Source: Marinococcus sp. PL1-022
GTDB lineage: Bacteria; Bacillota; Bacilli; Bacillales; Marinococcaceae
Assembly (NCBI RefSeq): GCF_033845285.1
Contig: NZ_JAWXCX010000001.1
Span: 2,433,495 to 2,497,494, forward strand
Length of the DNA stretch: 64,000 bases
Direction of reading: 5' to 3'
This document shows positions 1-7,822 of this stretch, piece after piece. The translations under genes were made by a program, and so were the position numbers. Within the stretch, counting starts at the first letter, position 1. Each line of letters opens with the position of its first letter. The notes under the pieces were generated by a model. The model was not told the DNA's origin. It did no database searches and saw nothing but the letters and a program-made list of their open reading frames with translations.

Positions 1-127
1 TGACATGATTAAAGAAGCTGGAGGTAATGGCTCAAAGCATCTTTTCTGTTAGGCAACTTCATCTTTTTATGTACCTCTTCTTTATGTACCTCTTCGCTGG
101 CCTTTCCCGGGAATCCTTTATTTACAT

Positions 128-158
128 AAAAAATGCCGCGCCTGGGCGCAGCATTTTT
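128..158 (-). terminator. Intrinsic terminator of the aldo/keto reductase gene
   Basis: An inverted repeat (AAAATGC ... GCATTTT, with a GC-rich centre) lies just beyond the reductase stop codon. On the minus strand it ends in a T-run. Confidence 0.75.
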
Positions 159-164
159 AGATTC

Positions 165-1151
165 TTACCTGGTCGGAGGGGCCATAAACTCGGGTCCCAC
201 CGGGTCTTTTACATGCTTGTTTACAATTTCGTTCACGGCTTTCATATCCGTCTGGTCGAGCTGCCAGTTCATAATTTCCTCAATGCCATTCATCTGGTCC
301 GGGCGGCGTCCGCCCCAAAGGGCTGTGCTTGTGCCAGGCTGGTCAAGCACCCAGCGGACAGCCAGATGGATCACGCGCTTGTCGTATTTATTCTGCACGT
401 ATTGATCGAGTTCATTTACCGCCGCAATGTACTGCGGAAAACGGTCCGACTGAAACTTAGGGTCTCCGTTACGGAGGTCATCACCTTCAAATGTCGTGTT
501 TTCTGTCATTTTACCGCTTAACAGCCCACGGCACAGTGAACCGTACAGCAGCGTGGAAATGTCCTGTTTTTCGGCATATGGGAGAATATCTTCCTCAATG
601 CCCCGTTCGAAAATATTATACGGCGGCTGAATAACATGAACCGGCGCCGTTTTTTGAAATTCTTCGAGCTGCTCAACAGTGAAATTGCTGACCGCTATCG
701 CGCGGATTTTTCCTGCATCGAGAATCTCTTTCATAGCTCCTGCCGTTTCGGTCATATCTGCTTTAGGATCCGGCCAGTGCACGTGATAAATATCGATGTG
801 GTCTGTCTGCAGCCGCTGCAGGGAATCATCAATTTCCTGACGGATCCTGGCAGCTGTGCCGTCCCGGAAGACGCCATCCTCGTTCCAGTTCATCGCGCAC
901 TTGCTCGACAGTACGACATTTTGCCGTTTATTATCCTGCTGCAGCGCCCTCCCTACGATTTTTTCTGATTCTCCGAACCCGTAAGCAGGAGCAGTATCCA
1001 CAAGGGTGATGCCTTTATCAAGCGCTGCATGAATCGTATCAATCGACTGCTTTTCATCTGTTCCGCCCCACTGCGTGCCGCCAATCGCCCACGTTCCGAG
1101 CCCTATCCGGGACGGACGCAGATTCGTGCCGGCAATTGAAGTATGTTCCAT
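165..1151 (-). CDS. Aldo/keto reductase, YhdN/GSP69-like general stress protein
   Basis: This 328-residue protein is a cytosolic NADPH-dependent aldo/keto reductase expected to reduce aldehydes or ketones. The family tetrad is visible: Asp52 and Tyr57 in DTAPAYGFG, Lys84, and His125 in HVHWPD. The C-terminus carries the DPVGPEFMAPPTR stretch typical of the B. subtilis IolS/YhdN group, and as I recall the sequences it is closest to YhdN (GSP69). The ATG follows AAAGGAG. A sigma-B-like promoter overlaps the stop codon of the upstream gene, which fits YhdN being a sigma-B gene in B. subtilis. The physiological substrate is unknown. Confidence 0.92.
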   Translation of the reverse strand: MEHTSIAGTNLRPSRIGLGTWAIGGTQWGGTDEKQSIDTIHAALDKGITLVDTAPAYGFGESEKIVGRALQQDNKRQNVVLSSKCAMNWNEDGVFRDGTAARIRQEIDDSLQRLQTDHIDIYHVHWPDPKADMTETAGAMKEILDAGKIRAIAVSNFTVEQLEEFQKTAPVHVIQPPYNIFERGIEEDILPYAEKQDISTLLYGSLCRGLLSGKMTENTTFEGDDLRNGDPKFQSDRFPQYIAAVNELDQYVQNKYDKRVIHLAVRWVLDQPGTSTALWGGRRPDQMNGIEEIMNWQLDQTDMKAVNEIVNKHVKDPVGPEFMAPPTR

Positions 1152-1191
1152 GCTGAAAGTCTCCTTTATATGATGCGTAGTCGAACATACT

Positions 1192-1217
1192 TTTCCTCCT
1201 GTGCCAGCATTTTAAAC
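1192..1217 (-). promoter_or_regulatory. Sigma-B-like promoter of the aldo/keto reductase
   Basis: The minus strand reads GTTTAA, 14 nt, AGGAAA, close to GTTTAA-N12-15-GGGWAW. The TAA of the GTTTAA box is also the stop codon of the upstream gene. The ATG lies about 40 nt downstream. Confidence 0.55.
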
Positions 1218-1562
1218 CATATCGCTTTTTAATTCCTCTACGATGGACGTCCCATCTTCACTGCTTTCATCCTGCCACTGCCACTGTTCATGCAGGCGGA
1301 TTCTTCCGTCTTCCAGCACTTGCGGGACCGAGTAACACTTTCCGCCGCGGAGGCTCCAGTCCTCGTTTACGTGGTTGTAGCGGAATTCCAGATCACCATT
1401 GGCATACACCTTTCCAATTAAAACACCGGAAACGACTTCGCCTCCAGAATAGCGGGCCCTAAGCACTGACCCGTCCTGCTCGTAATGAAAAACGGTCCGG
1501 CCTGAGACCTCTCCGCCCGCGCTGTTTTCTATGCCTGCAAACTGTCTGCCGTGGTAGTTCAC
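1212..1562 (-). CDS. Conserved hypothetical protein (family often labelled n-acetylglutamate synthase)
   Basis: This 116-residue soluble protein starts at GTG after AAGGAGG. It is rich in beta-strand patterns with GG and Y/F-N-G repeats (ARYSGGEV, YANGDLEFRYNH), reminiscent of MORN-like antiparallel repeats, and has a conserved RLHEQWQW segment. I recognise the family from Bacillus genomes, where it is often labelled n-acetylglutamate synthase. No acetyltransferase motif is visible and that label looks unjustified. It lies 13 nt after a membrane-protein gene and is probably co-transcribed with it. Function unknown. Confidence 0.8.
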   Translation of the reverse strand: MNYHGRQFAGIENSAGGEVSGRTVFHYEQDGSVLRARYSGGEVVSGVLIGKVYANGDLEFRYNHVNEDWSLRGGKCYSVPQVLEDGRIRLHEQWQWQDESSEDGTSIVEELKSDMV

Positions 1563-1575
1563 TGCTTCTCCTCCT

Positions 1576-2031
1576 TCACTGCCCGAGCGAACGGGCTAAT
1601 TGATTTGAAAACATGATGACCGCTAAAAAAAACGGTCCGGAGCCTGCCATGATCCAGGCAATCGTCTGTGCCTTCACAAACTGGGAAATAAAAAATGACA
1701 TCGAGGAAGCCATTGTTACAACGACAAAAAAGCCGTCAAGCTGGTAGGCGTAGATAATTGATACGCCGTAGAAAATGCCAAGAAAACCGAAAAAAAACGT
1801 ACCCAGAATTGGATACAGAATATGATACTGATACGGCTCCACGAGCTTGAGCAGCAGAACGCCGACGATCGAGCCAAGATACGTGCATACTGCTAAAAGA
1901 AAGGCCAGATTGGGGAAAAGCTGCACTTCTCCCAGTATAATTGTATAAAATATAAATAACAGCAGGGTCACCGTACAGGCGGCTCCACTGCCCTTTAAAT
2001 ACTCCCTCAGCATATCTGTCGATGTTTCCAT
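1576..2031 (-). CDS. Small integral membrane protein, unknown function
   Basis: This 151-residue protein has about five hydrophobic helices, near residues 18-34, 40-62, 72-90, 100-116 and 122-142. There is no signal peptide and no family motif I can name. A conspicuous FFFGFLGIFYG stretch lies mid-protein. The ATG at 2031 follows GGGAGAGG. It is the first gene of a probable two-gene unit with the 116-residue hypothetical protein and is divergent from thiT. Confidence 0.75.
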   Translation of the reverse strand: METSTDMLREYLKGSGAACTVTLLLFIFYTIILGEVQLFPNLAFLLAVCTYLGSIVGVLLLKLVEPYQYHILYPILGTFFFGFLGIFYGVSIIYAYQLDGFFVVVTMASSMSFFISQFVKAQTIAWIMAGSGPFFLAVIMFSNQLARSLGQ

Positions 2032-2156
2032 GTAACCCCTCTCCCTGTTTCTTCCTTCTTTTCATATTATATCAGACAAACGCGCCTGCTTGGCGTTTCT
2101 TTCTGTTTCCTATTATGCTAAGATAGTATCGGTAATTTCTAGGGAGGTGTTCATCG

Positions 2157-2717
2157 TTGGAGAGGGGTAAACGTTTGGCAATTATGATAGAAACAGCATT
2201 CATGGCTGCTCTCTCTTTTATTTTAGGATTTCTTGAATTCGGCGGACCGTGGCTCGCCGGCGGTTCGATTTCTTTTATTATGGTTCCTATTTTTCTGATG
2301 GCTTTTCGCCGCGGTTGGAAAGCAGGGATTGCGACAGGATTTCTGGCAGGAATGCTCCAGCTTCTGCAGGGGGCAACCATCGTCCATCCCGTTCAGCTTG
2401 TGCTTGAATACCCAATCGCCTATACCGTGCTCGGCTTTGCCGCCATTTTCACGACCCACGCTGTTTTCCGTGAACGTATTCCTTATCTTTTGATGCTTAT
2501 TGGCATTGTCTTTGGAGCGCTGCTTCGCTATATCGACCACTTTGTCTCAGGCGTCATCTGGTTTGGCAGCTACGCCCCGGAAGGTACACCTGTTGTGGCT
2601 TATTCAGCACTGTACAACGCTTCGTATTTAATTCCGCAAACCATTATTACCGTGATTATTCTGTTTGTTATCGCAAAGTATCGTCCGAAATTTTTCGACC
2701 AGCCAAAATGGAAATAG
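2157..2717 (+). CDS. thiT: Thiamine ECF transporter substrate-binding component ThiT
   Basis: This 186-residue six-helix membrane protein matches the ThiT/YuaJ S-component, which binds thiamine and associates with the shared EcfAA'T energy-coupling module. Family features include GGPWLAGGSIS near residue 28, the aromatic-rich FVSGVIWFGSYAPEG stretch and SALYNASYLIP before the last helix. The start is TTG at 2157, preceded by AGGGAGGTG with 7 nt spacing. Unlike the thi operons in this window, the 120-nt leader shows no TPP aptamer. A terminator follows. The Ecf module is not in the window. Confidence 0.92.
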   Translation: MERGKRLAIMIETAFMAALSFILGFLEFGGPWLAGGSISFIMVPIFLMAFRRGWKAGIATGFLAGMLQLLQGATIVHPVQLVLEYPIAYTVLGFAAIFTTHAVFRERIPYLLMLIGIVFGALLRYIDHFVSGVIWFGSYAPEGTPVVAYSALYNASYLIPQTIITVIILFVIAKYRPKFFDQPKWK

Positions 2718-2737
2718 CATCTTTATAGAATCACTTT

Positions 2738-2766
2738 AAAGCGGCAGTCGTTCTGCCGCTTTTTTC
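2738..2766 (+). terminator. Intrinsic terminator after thiT
   Basis: The stem AAGCGGCAG / CTGCCGCTT with a 4-5 nt loop is followed by a T-run. Confidence 0.85.
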
Positions 2767-2778
2767 TGTGTTGGTGAC

Positions 2779-2804
2779 GTTTCCTTTTCCATACGGAGGG
2801 GAAA
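2779..2804 (+). promoter_or_regulatory. Sigma-B-like promoter before the Gfo/Idh oxidoreductase
   Basis: GTTTCC, 14 nt, GGGAAA: the -10 matches GGGWAW fully and the -35 keeps the GTTT core. It sits about 35 nt before the chosen ATG. Confidence 0.4.
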
Positions 2805-2838
2805 AGTTTATTAATAACTTTTGAGGAGGTCGTCAGTC

Positions 2839-3882
2839 ATGCAGCCGATCAATACTGCTATCATCGCTTTTGGTTTTTCAGGTTCTGTGTTTCATACACC
2901 TATTATTGAAAAAAGCGATCACTTTAATATCCGGCTTGTTTCATCATCGAGTGCAGAAAAGGTACATGAGCGGCTTCCGGGTGTTGAAGTGACCGATGCA
3001 GCAGAGGAAGCCTGCCAGCGCGAGGATATTGATCTTGTTGTCATTACGAGTCCAAACACCACGCATTACCCTTTGGCTAAAGCTGCAATTAAAAACGGCA
3101 AGCACGTTGTTCTGGAAAAACCATTCGTGCCTACATATGAGGAAGCCGTAGAGCTGACAGAGCTCGCCGAAGCGAATGATGTCGTTTTAAGTGTATATCA
3201 CAACCGCCGCTGGGACGGTGATTTTTTAACGATCCGCTCCTTGATGGAAGCAGGGGCACTTGGCGATATTCATACCTTTCAGGCTGCATGGAACGACTAC
3301 GCCCCGGAGGTGGAGGGTCTTTGGCGCGAACAGGACCTGCCAGGCTCGGGCAGCTGGTTTGACTTAGGCGCTCATTTCATTGATCAGGCGCTTGAACTGT
3401 TTGGCATGCCGGAAACAATTTTCGCCGACCTTGAAATCCAGCGCCCGAATACGAATAATACCGATTATTTTCACGCGATTCTTGGCTATCCAAACCAGCG
3501 GGTTATTTTACAATCCAGCTTTCTCGCTGTCGGAGAAGTCCCGCGGTATATTGTGCACGGAACAAAAGGCAGCTTTGTAAAATACGGGTTTGATCCCCAG
3601 GAGGAAATGCTGATTAATGGGACATTGCCCGGGGACCGGGGATGGGCTGTGGAGGATGAAGCTTACTATGGGACGTTTACCGATGCCTACGGGGGAACAG
3701 AAAAAATCCCTACCCATCAGGGATCGTATGAGTCCTATTATGAAAAGATCGCCCGGGCCATCCAAGAGGATGGTAAAAATCCGGTGACCGCCATTGAAGC
3801 GAGCAGAGTCATTCGTCTGCTGGAGCTTGCTGAAAAAAGCGATTGGGAAAAACGGGTTATTTCAGTATCGTTCAATGAATAA
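2839..3882 (+). CDS. Gfo/Idh/MocA oxidoreductase, IolW-like inositol dehydrogenase
   Basis: This 347-residue NAD(P)-dependent dehydrogenase has an N-terminal Rossmann fold (GFGFSGSVFH near residues 10-19), the family EKPF motif near residue 95, SVYHNRRWD, and DLGAHFIDQ supplying the catalytic Asp/His region. The layout closely follows B. subtilis IolW (YvaA), an NADPH-dependent scyllo-inositol 2-dehydrogenase, but E. coli YdgJ-type enzymes share these motifs, so the substrate is uncertain. I chose the ATG at 2839 because GAGGAGGT lies 8 nt upstream. The six codons before it hold the ribosome-binding site. Confidence 0.88.
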   Translation: MQPINTAIIAFGFSGSVFHTPIIEKSDHFNIRLVSSSSAEKVHERLPGVEVTDAAEEACQREDIDLVVITSPNTTHYPLAKAAIKNGKHVVLEKPFVPTYEEAVELTELAEANDVVLSVYHNRRWDGDFLTIRSLMEAGALGDIHTFQAAWNDYAPEVEGLWREQDLPGSGSWFDLGAHFIDQALELFGMPETIFADLEIQRPNTNNTDYFHAILGYPNQRVILQSSFLAVGEVPRYIVHGTKGSFVKYGFDPQEEMLINGTLPGDRGWAVEDEAYYGTFTDAYGGTEKIPTHQGSYESYYEKIARAIQEDGKNPVTAIEASRVIRLLELAEKSDWEKRVISVSFNE

Positions 3883-3896
3883 AAATGCCCGCTTCA

Positions 3897-3947
3897 CCCC
3901 CATGCAGAAAGGTTTTTATCCCACCTGTCTGCATGGGGTTTATTTTT
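3897..3947 (+). terminator. Intrinsic terminator after the Gfo/Idh gene
   Basis: An 11-bp perfect stem (CCCCATGCAGA / TCTGCATGGGG) with a 20-nt loop precedes a T-rich tract. It separates two convergent genes. Confidence 0.8.
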
Positions 3948-3986
3948 CTTTCCGGAAAGGGGGCTGCGGATGTATTTCGCCGGCTC

Positions 3987-4592
3987 TCACCAGGAATGGA
4001 TGGAAAAATCCAGGTCCTTCTTTAAATGACTTTTCATCAATGCTTCTGCTTTATCCTCCTCGTGGTTTTGAATCGCTTCAAGGATCCCCTCGTGCTCTTC
4101 AATCAGACGCGGCCTCTGATGGTACACTACTGTTCTCCGGAACAAAAAAATAACTGACTGCATCCGTTCGATGGTATCGATTAATACATCGTTATTGCTC
4201 GTCCTGACAATAATATCGTGGAATTCCTTGTTTGCTTCCATTATTTCTTCTGTGGTTCCCTGCTTCGCCGTCTCTACACACCTCTGCAGACCTTCGATCT
4301 GGTCAGGTCCCATGTAACGGGCAGCCTGGCGGACAGCAAACCCTTCGAGCAGCATCCGCACATCAAATGTATTCATTAAATCTTTAATCGTCGGGTTAAT
4401 CACCCGCTTATCCTTAATCAAGCCCTCCTCTTCGAGCTTGCGCATGGCGTCCCTTACAGGCGTCCGGCTGACTCCAAGTTCATCTGCCAGTTTTACTTCC
4501 GTCAATTTTTCCCCGCGTTCATATTTATCCTCAAATATGGCATCCCGTATTTTTTCGTACGCCGTATCTGAAGCAGAATGCTGTTGCTTCAT
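3987..4592 (-). CDS. GntR-family regulator (FadR/FCD subfamily) of the acid-sugar genes
   Basis: This 201-residue repressor has an N-terminal winged helix-turn-helix (residues 12-60; LADELGVSRTPVRDAM) and a C-terminal FCD ligand domain whose metal-binding histidines are seen in EFHDII, EEHEGIL and KSHLKKDL. I use the ATG at 4592 because AGAAAGGGTGG precedes it. The longer frame from 4631 would begin within a dozen bases of a TATAAT box, leaving no leader. It is divergent from the dehydrogenase-kinase operon, with two palindromic sites between them. It probably senses a hydroxy-acid of that pathway. Confidence 0.9.
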   Translation of the reverse strand: MKQQHSASDTAYEKIRDAIFEDKYERGEKLTEVKLADELGVSRTPVRDAMRKLEEEGLIKDKRVINPTIKDLMNTFDVRMLLEGFAVRQAARYMGPDQIEGLQRCVETAKQGTTEEIMEANKEFHDIIVRTSNNDVLIDTIERMQSVIFLFRRTVVYHQRPRLIEEHEGILEAIQNHEEDKAEALMKSHLKKDLDFSIHSW

Positions 4593-4642
4593 CGTTGCCC
4601 CACCCTTTCTAATGCAATCTTCTGTCTTCATTTCTTATTCTC

Positions 4643-4672
4643 ATTATACCTATTTCATAGAAATTAAAACAA
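4643..4672 (-). promoter_or_regulatory. Sigma-A promoter of the GntR gene
   Basis: The minus strand reads TTGTTT, 18 nt, TATAAT. Its position supports the shorter regulator start at 4592. Confidence 0.65.
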
Positions 4673-4684
4673 CTCGCCAGTTAA

Positions 4685-4715
4685 TGTATACAATAATTAT
4701 AAAATTGTGTACAAT
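4685..4715 (+). promoter_or_regulatory. Paired palindromic operators between the GntR gene and its operon
   Basis: A perfect palindrome TGTATACA (4685-4692) and a near-palindrome TTGTGTACAA (4705-4714) lie two helical turns apart in the divergent intergenic region. Short TGTAYACA-type half-sites are typical for FCD GntR repressors. Binding is inferred. Confidence 0.5.
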
Positions 4716-4789
4716 TGCTTTTATTGAAAGCCTTATCAATTTTAATGAAAAGCATTTTCCCATAACAAAAACTAAAGGAGCGCAATGAT

Positions 4790-5680
4790 ATGAATATTGG
4801 ACAAATTGGTTTAGGCATTATGGGAGGGCCGATGGCTGAAAACCTTCTAAAGGCTGGTTTTACGCTGAAGGGGTTTGATATTCACCCCGCAGCCAGGCAG
4901 CGGGTCACGGAAGCAGGAGGAGAGGCCGTCGATTCCGCTATAGAAGCAGCCGAAGGCAGTGACATTATTATCACCATGCTCCCAACCACAGCCATACTCG
5001 ACGAAGTAATAAATGATATTCTGCCGGTCGTGAAAAAAGAAGCCGTCGTTGTTGATATGAGCTCTGTTTCCCCCGTGGATTCCAGACGCTGGGCAGAAAA
5101 GCTTCAGGGAAAAGAAGCAGCTTTTCTGGATGCACCGGTAAGCGGCGGGGAGCCGAAAGCGATAGACGGTACGCTCTCCATCATGGCTGGCGGGGGCGAT
5201 CACGCCTTTGCCGCTGTCTATCCAGTTCTTCGAGCTGTTGGCACAGACGTCACACACGTCGGCGAGGTGGGCGCCGGTTCCACCACGAAGCTTGCCAATC
5301 AAATATTAGTCAATGTCACAATGGCAGCTATGTCGGAGGCCGTGCTCCTTGCTTCCAAGGCAGGAGCGGACATTGATAAAGTATATGAAGCTATCCGCAA
5401 CGGACTGGCCGGCAGCAGTGTGCTTGATGCAAAAATTCCGAAAATTCTCGAACGGGACTTTACTGCAGGCGGACGGATTGACATTAATTTAAAGGATCTC
5501 TCCAACGTGCTTCAAACCGGGAAATCCCTAGGGGTCCCCCTGCCGCTTTCGTCGGACGTGGCTGAAATGTATGAGTCCATGGTGGCGCACGGCAAAAAAT
5601 CCGACGATCACAGCGGTGTGCTCCAGCATTACGAAATGCTTGCGAACTATTCGGTGCCAAAAGGAGGAAAATACGAATGA
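4790..5680 (+). CDS. Beta-hydroxyacid dehydrogenase (tartronate-semialdehyde reductase / L-threonate dehydrogenase type)
   Basis: This 296-residue enzyme of the 3-hydroxyisobutyrate dehydrogenase family has the dinucleotide motif GLGIMGGPMA (residues 7-16), the substrate motif DAPVSGG (114-120) and the catalytic Lys167 in TKLANQ. By sequence alone it could be 2-hydroxy-3-oxopropionate reductase (GarR). The 4-nt overlap with a DUF1537 kinase argues for an LtnD-like role, oxidising a four-carbon sugar acid before phosphorylation. AAAGGAG precedes the ATG. The GntR repressor next door probably controls it. Confidence 0.85.
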   Translation: MNIGQIGLGIMGGPMAENLLKAGFTLKGFDIHPAARQRVTEAGGEAVDSAIEAAEGSDIIITMLPTTAILDEVINDILPVVKKEAVVVDMSSVSPVDSRRWAEKLQGKEAAFLDAPVSGGEPKAIDGTLSIMAGGGDHAFAAVYPVLRAVGTDVTHVGEVGAGSTTKLANQILVNVTMAAMSEAVLLASKAGADIDKVYEAIRNGLAGSSVLDAKIPKILERDFTAGGRIDINLKDLSNVLQTGKSLGVPLPLSSDVAEMYESMVAHGKKSDDHSGVLQHYEMLANYSVPKGGKYE

Positions 5681-7104
5681 CACAGATCAATGATTATATT
5701 AACTCCCTTCCAGATTATGATGAAAAGAACGTCGATGCTTTATTTAAGGAAGCAGCCCAAAACATACCTCATAAAATCATCTCCCTCGACGATGATCCCA
5801 CAGGCGTGCAGACGGTCCACGGCGTACCGGTATACACAGACTGGGAGGAGGAGACCATTCGGGAGGCATTTGAAGACGCGCGGCAGCTGGTGTTCATTCT
5901 TACAAATTCGCGATCCTTCTCTGAAGCCGAAACAACGAAAGTTCATACCGACATCGCAGAGCGAATCGCCCGCGTGGCCGAAGAAAAAAATCAGCCGTTC
6001 CTGCTGATCAGCCGGGGAGATTCCACCCTGCGGGGCCACTACCCGCTTGAAACAGAGGTTTTAAAGGATACACTAGAAGCCCGGACAGGCAAGGCTGTGG
6101 ACGGAGAAATTCTTCTTCCTTTTTTTGAACAGGGCAACCGGCGGACCGCCTTCGACGTGCACTACATTCAGCAGGGGGAAGCCTTTATACCCGTGGCGGA
6201 AACGGAATTTGCCAGAGACCGGATGTTTGGATTTGCTTCAAGTCACTTAGGGGAATATGTAGAAGAAAAAACAAACGGCCGATTTAAAAAGGAAGACGTT
6301 ATTTCCATTTCCATCGACGATCTCCGGGCTCTCGATTTCGAAGCGATCGAAGCTAAACTCGAACAGGCTGCCTCCTTTCAAAAGATCATCGTCAACGCTG
6401 TGAGTGAAACAGATGTAAAAGTATTCTGCACCGCCCTGTTCCGGACCGTGCAACACCAAAAAAACTTTCTGTTCCGGACGGCGGCTACATTTACGAAAGA
6501 AATTGGCGGCATCACCCGCAAGCCTTATTTAGACGCGGGCAGTCTCTTCGAGCATCAAAGCAGCAATGGCGGCCTCGTTATTATTGGTTCCCATGTGCAA
6601 AAATCGACGGAGCAGCTTGAAGCTCTAAAACAGCTGACCGAGGTTCAATTCGTGGAATTTTATTGCCCTGCCGTGATGGATGAGGAAGCATTTCAGAGGG
6701 AAACCCACCGTGTTCAGCAAATTGTTGATGACTCCGTCAAGCGGGGGACTACGGTGTGTGTCTACACTTCGCGGGAGCGTATTGACTTAGAGGAAAATAG
6801 GAAAGAAGAAGAGCTGGCGCTATCCGTAAAAATTTCCGATGCAGTAACAAGCTTTGTGAAGAACGCTGCTCACCAGCCGGCATTTGTCGTTGCCAAGGGC
6901 GGTATTACATCAAGCGATGTCGGCACGAAGGGGCTGCTCGTTAAAAAAGCAGAAGTGCTCGGGCAGATTGCTCCCGGTGTGCCCGTCTGGCAGACAGATG
7001 CCAACAGCCGTTTTCCGGAAATTCCATATGTAATATTTCCGGGAAATGTAGGGGAAAAAGAAACATTAAAGCACGTCGTACAAACCTTACAAGAGCATAT
7101 ATAA
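5677..7104 (+). CDS. Four-carbon acid sugar kinase (DUF1537 family, OtnK/DtnK-like)
   Basis: This 475-residue ATP-dependent kinase belongs to the two-domain DUF1537 family, whose members phosphorylate threonate, erythronate or related oxidised acids. The N-terminal substrate domain shows DDDPTG (residues 38-43) and SRGDSTLRGH (113-122). The C-terminal nucleotide domain has the AKGGITSSDVG motif near residues 405-420. Start and stop overlap the dehydrogenase as ATGA, implying translational coupling. The class II aldolase (OtnC) and isomerase (OtnI) that usually complete the pathway are not adjacent. Confidence 0.88.
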   Translation: MTQINDYINSLPDYDEKNVDALFKEAAQNIPHKIISLDDDPTGVQTVHGVPVYTDWEEETIREAFEDARQLVFILTNSRSFSEAETTKVHTDIAERIARVAEEKNQPFLLISRGDSTLRGHYPLETEVLKDTLEARTGKAVDGEILLPFFEQGNRRTAFDVHYIQQGEAFIPVAETEFARDRMFGFASSHLGEYVEEKTNGRFKKEDVISISIDDLRALDFEAIEAKLEQAASFQKIIVNAVSETDVKVFCTALFRTVQHQKNFLFRTAATFTKEIGGITRKPYLDAGSLFEHQSSNGGLVIIGSHVQKSTEQLEALKQLTEVQFVEFYCPAVMDEEAFQRETHRVQQIVDDSVKRGTTVCVYTSRERIDLEENRKEEELALSVKISDAVTSFVKNAAHQPAFVVAKGGITSSDVGTKGLLVKKAEVLGQIAPGVPVWQTDANSRFPEIPYVIFPGNVGEKETLKHVVQTLQEHI

Positions 7105-7111
7105 CACAAAG

Positions 7112-7156
7112 GACCGGCGGGTCAGCTCATCAAACTTCCCGCCGGTTCTTCTATTT
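7112..7156 (+). terminator. Intrinsic terminator after the acid-sugar kinase
   Basis: A GACCGGCGGG / CCCGCCGGTT stem is followed by a T-rich tract at the convergent border with thiE. The distal part overlaps the thiE 3' end. Confidence 0.75.
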
Positions 7157-7810
7157 TTCGTGCTTTTCTGCTGGCCCATTCAAACGGCTGCGAAGCTCCC
7201 CTGCAGCCTTCTCCGGCTCGTCTGCCAGGCTGATGGCGGAAATCAGCGACACTCCGTCAGCCCCCGCCTCCACAATATCAGCGGCGTTGGAGGCGTCGAT
7301 GCCGCCAATCCCTACAATTGGAAGGGTGATTCCTTCAGCCCGGAGCCGGCGGATGCCTTCAAGTCCGACTGGAGCTTTGGCATCTTCTTTCGTATCAGTC
7401 GCAAACATCGGACCCACGCCCAGGTAATCCGCCCCGTCTGCAGCGGCCCGGTGCGCTTCTTCAACAGTACGCACAGACACTCCAACCATCATACGGGAAG
7501 GGCAGCGTTCCTTGACTTTGGAGGCCGGATCGTCCTCCTGCCCGATATGAATCCCGTCTGCTTCAAGCCGGATCGCCATGTCCACGTCGTCATTTACAAT
7601 AAACGGAACATGAAAGGCAGCACATTGAGCCTTCATCTTCCGGCCCAGCCGCCACTTTTCCTCTTCGGGCAGCGCCCCCTGGCCCTTTTCGCGGAACTGG
7701 AAACACGTGATGCCGCCCTGAAGAGCTTCCTGCAATACCTGCTCCGGATTTCTTCCGCCCGTATTGTTGCTTCCCATAATAAAATACAGCTTCAGCATCT
7801 CTTTATCCAT
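7151..7810 (-). CDS. thiE: Thiamine-phosphate synthase ThiE
   Basis: This 219-residue TIM-barrel enzyme joins hydroxymethylpyrimidine diphosphate to thiazole phosphate, giving thiamine phosphate. Diagnostic motifs are FQFREK (pyrimidine pocket), VNDDVDMA with the Mg-binding Asp, GVGPMFATDTK (thiazole phosphate binding) and VGIGGI near the C-terminus. The ATG follows a GGGGG-rich site. It is the last gene of thiD-thiM-thiE, 12 nt after thiM, and shares the TPP riboswitch ahead of thiD. Confidence 0.96.
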   Translation of the reverse strand: MDKEMLKLYFIMGSNNTGGRNPEQVLQEALQGGITCFQFREKGQGALPEEEKWRLGRKMKAQCAAFHVPFIVNDDVDMAIRLEADGIHIGQEDDPASKVKERCPSRMMVGVSVRTVEEAHRAAADGADYLGVGPMFATDTKEDAKAPVGLEGIRRLRAEGITLPIVGIGGIDASNAADIVEAGADGVSLISAISLADEPEKAAGELRSRLNGPAEKHEK

Positions 7811-7822
7811 GGTTTCAGCCCC

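Noticed and set aside
2-52. A 16-codon open stretch (DMIKEAGGNGSKHLFC then stop) at the left edge that could be the end of a plus-strand gene
   Set aside because: Too short to support; no codon or family signal, and the window starts there.
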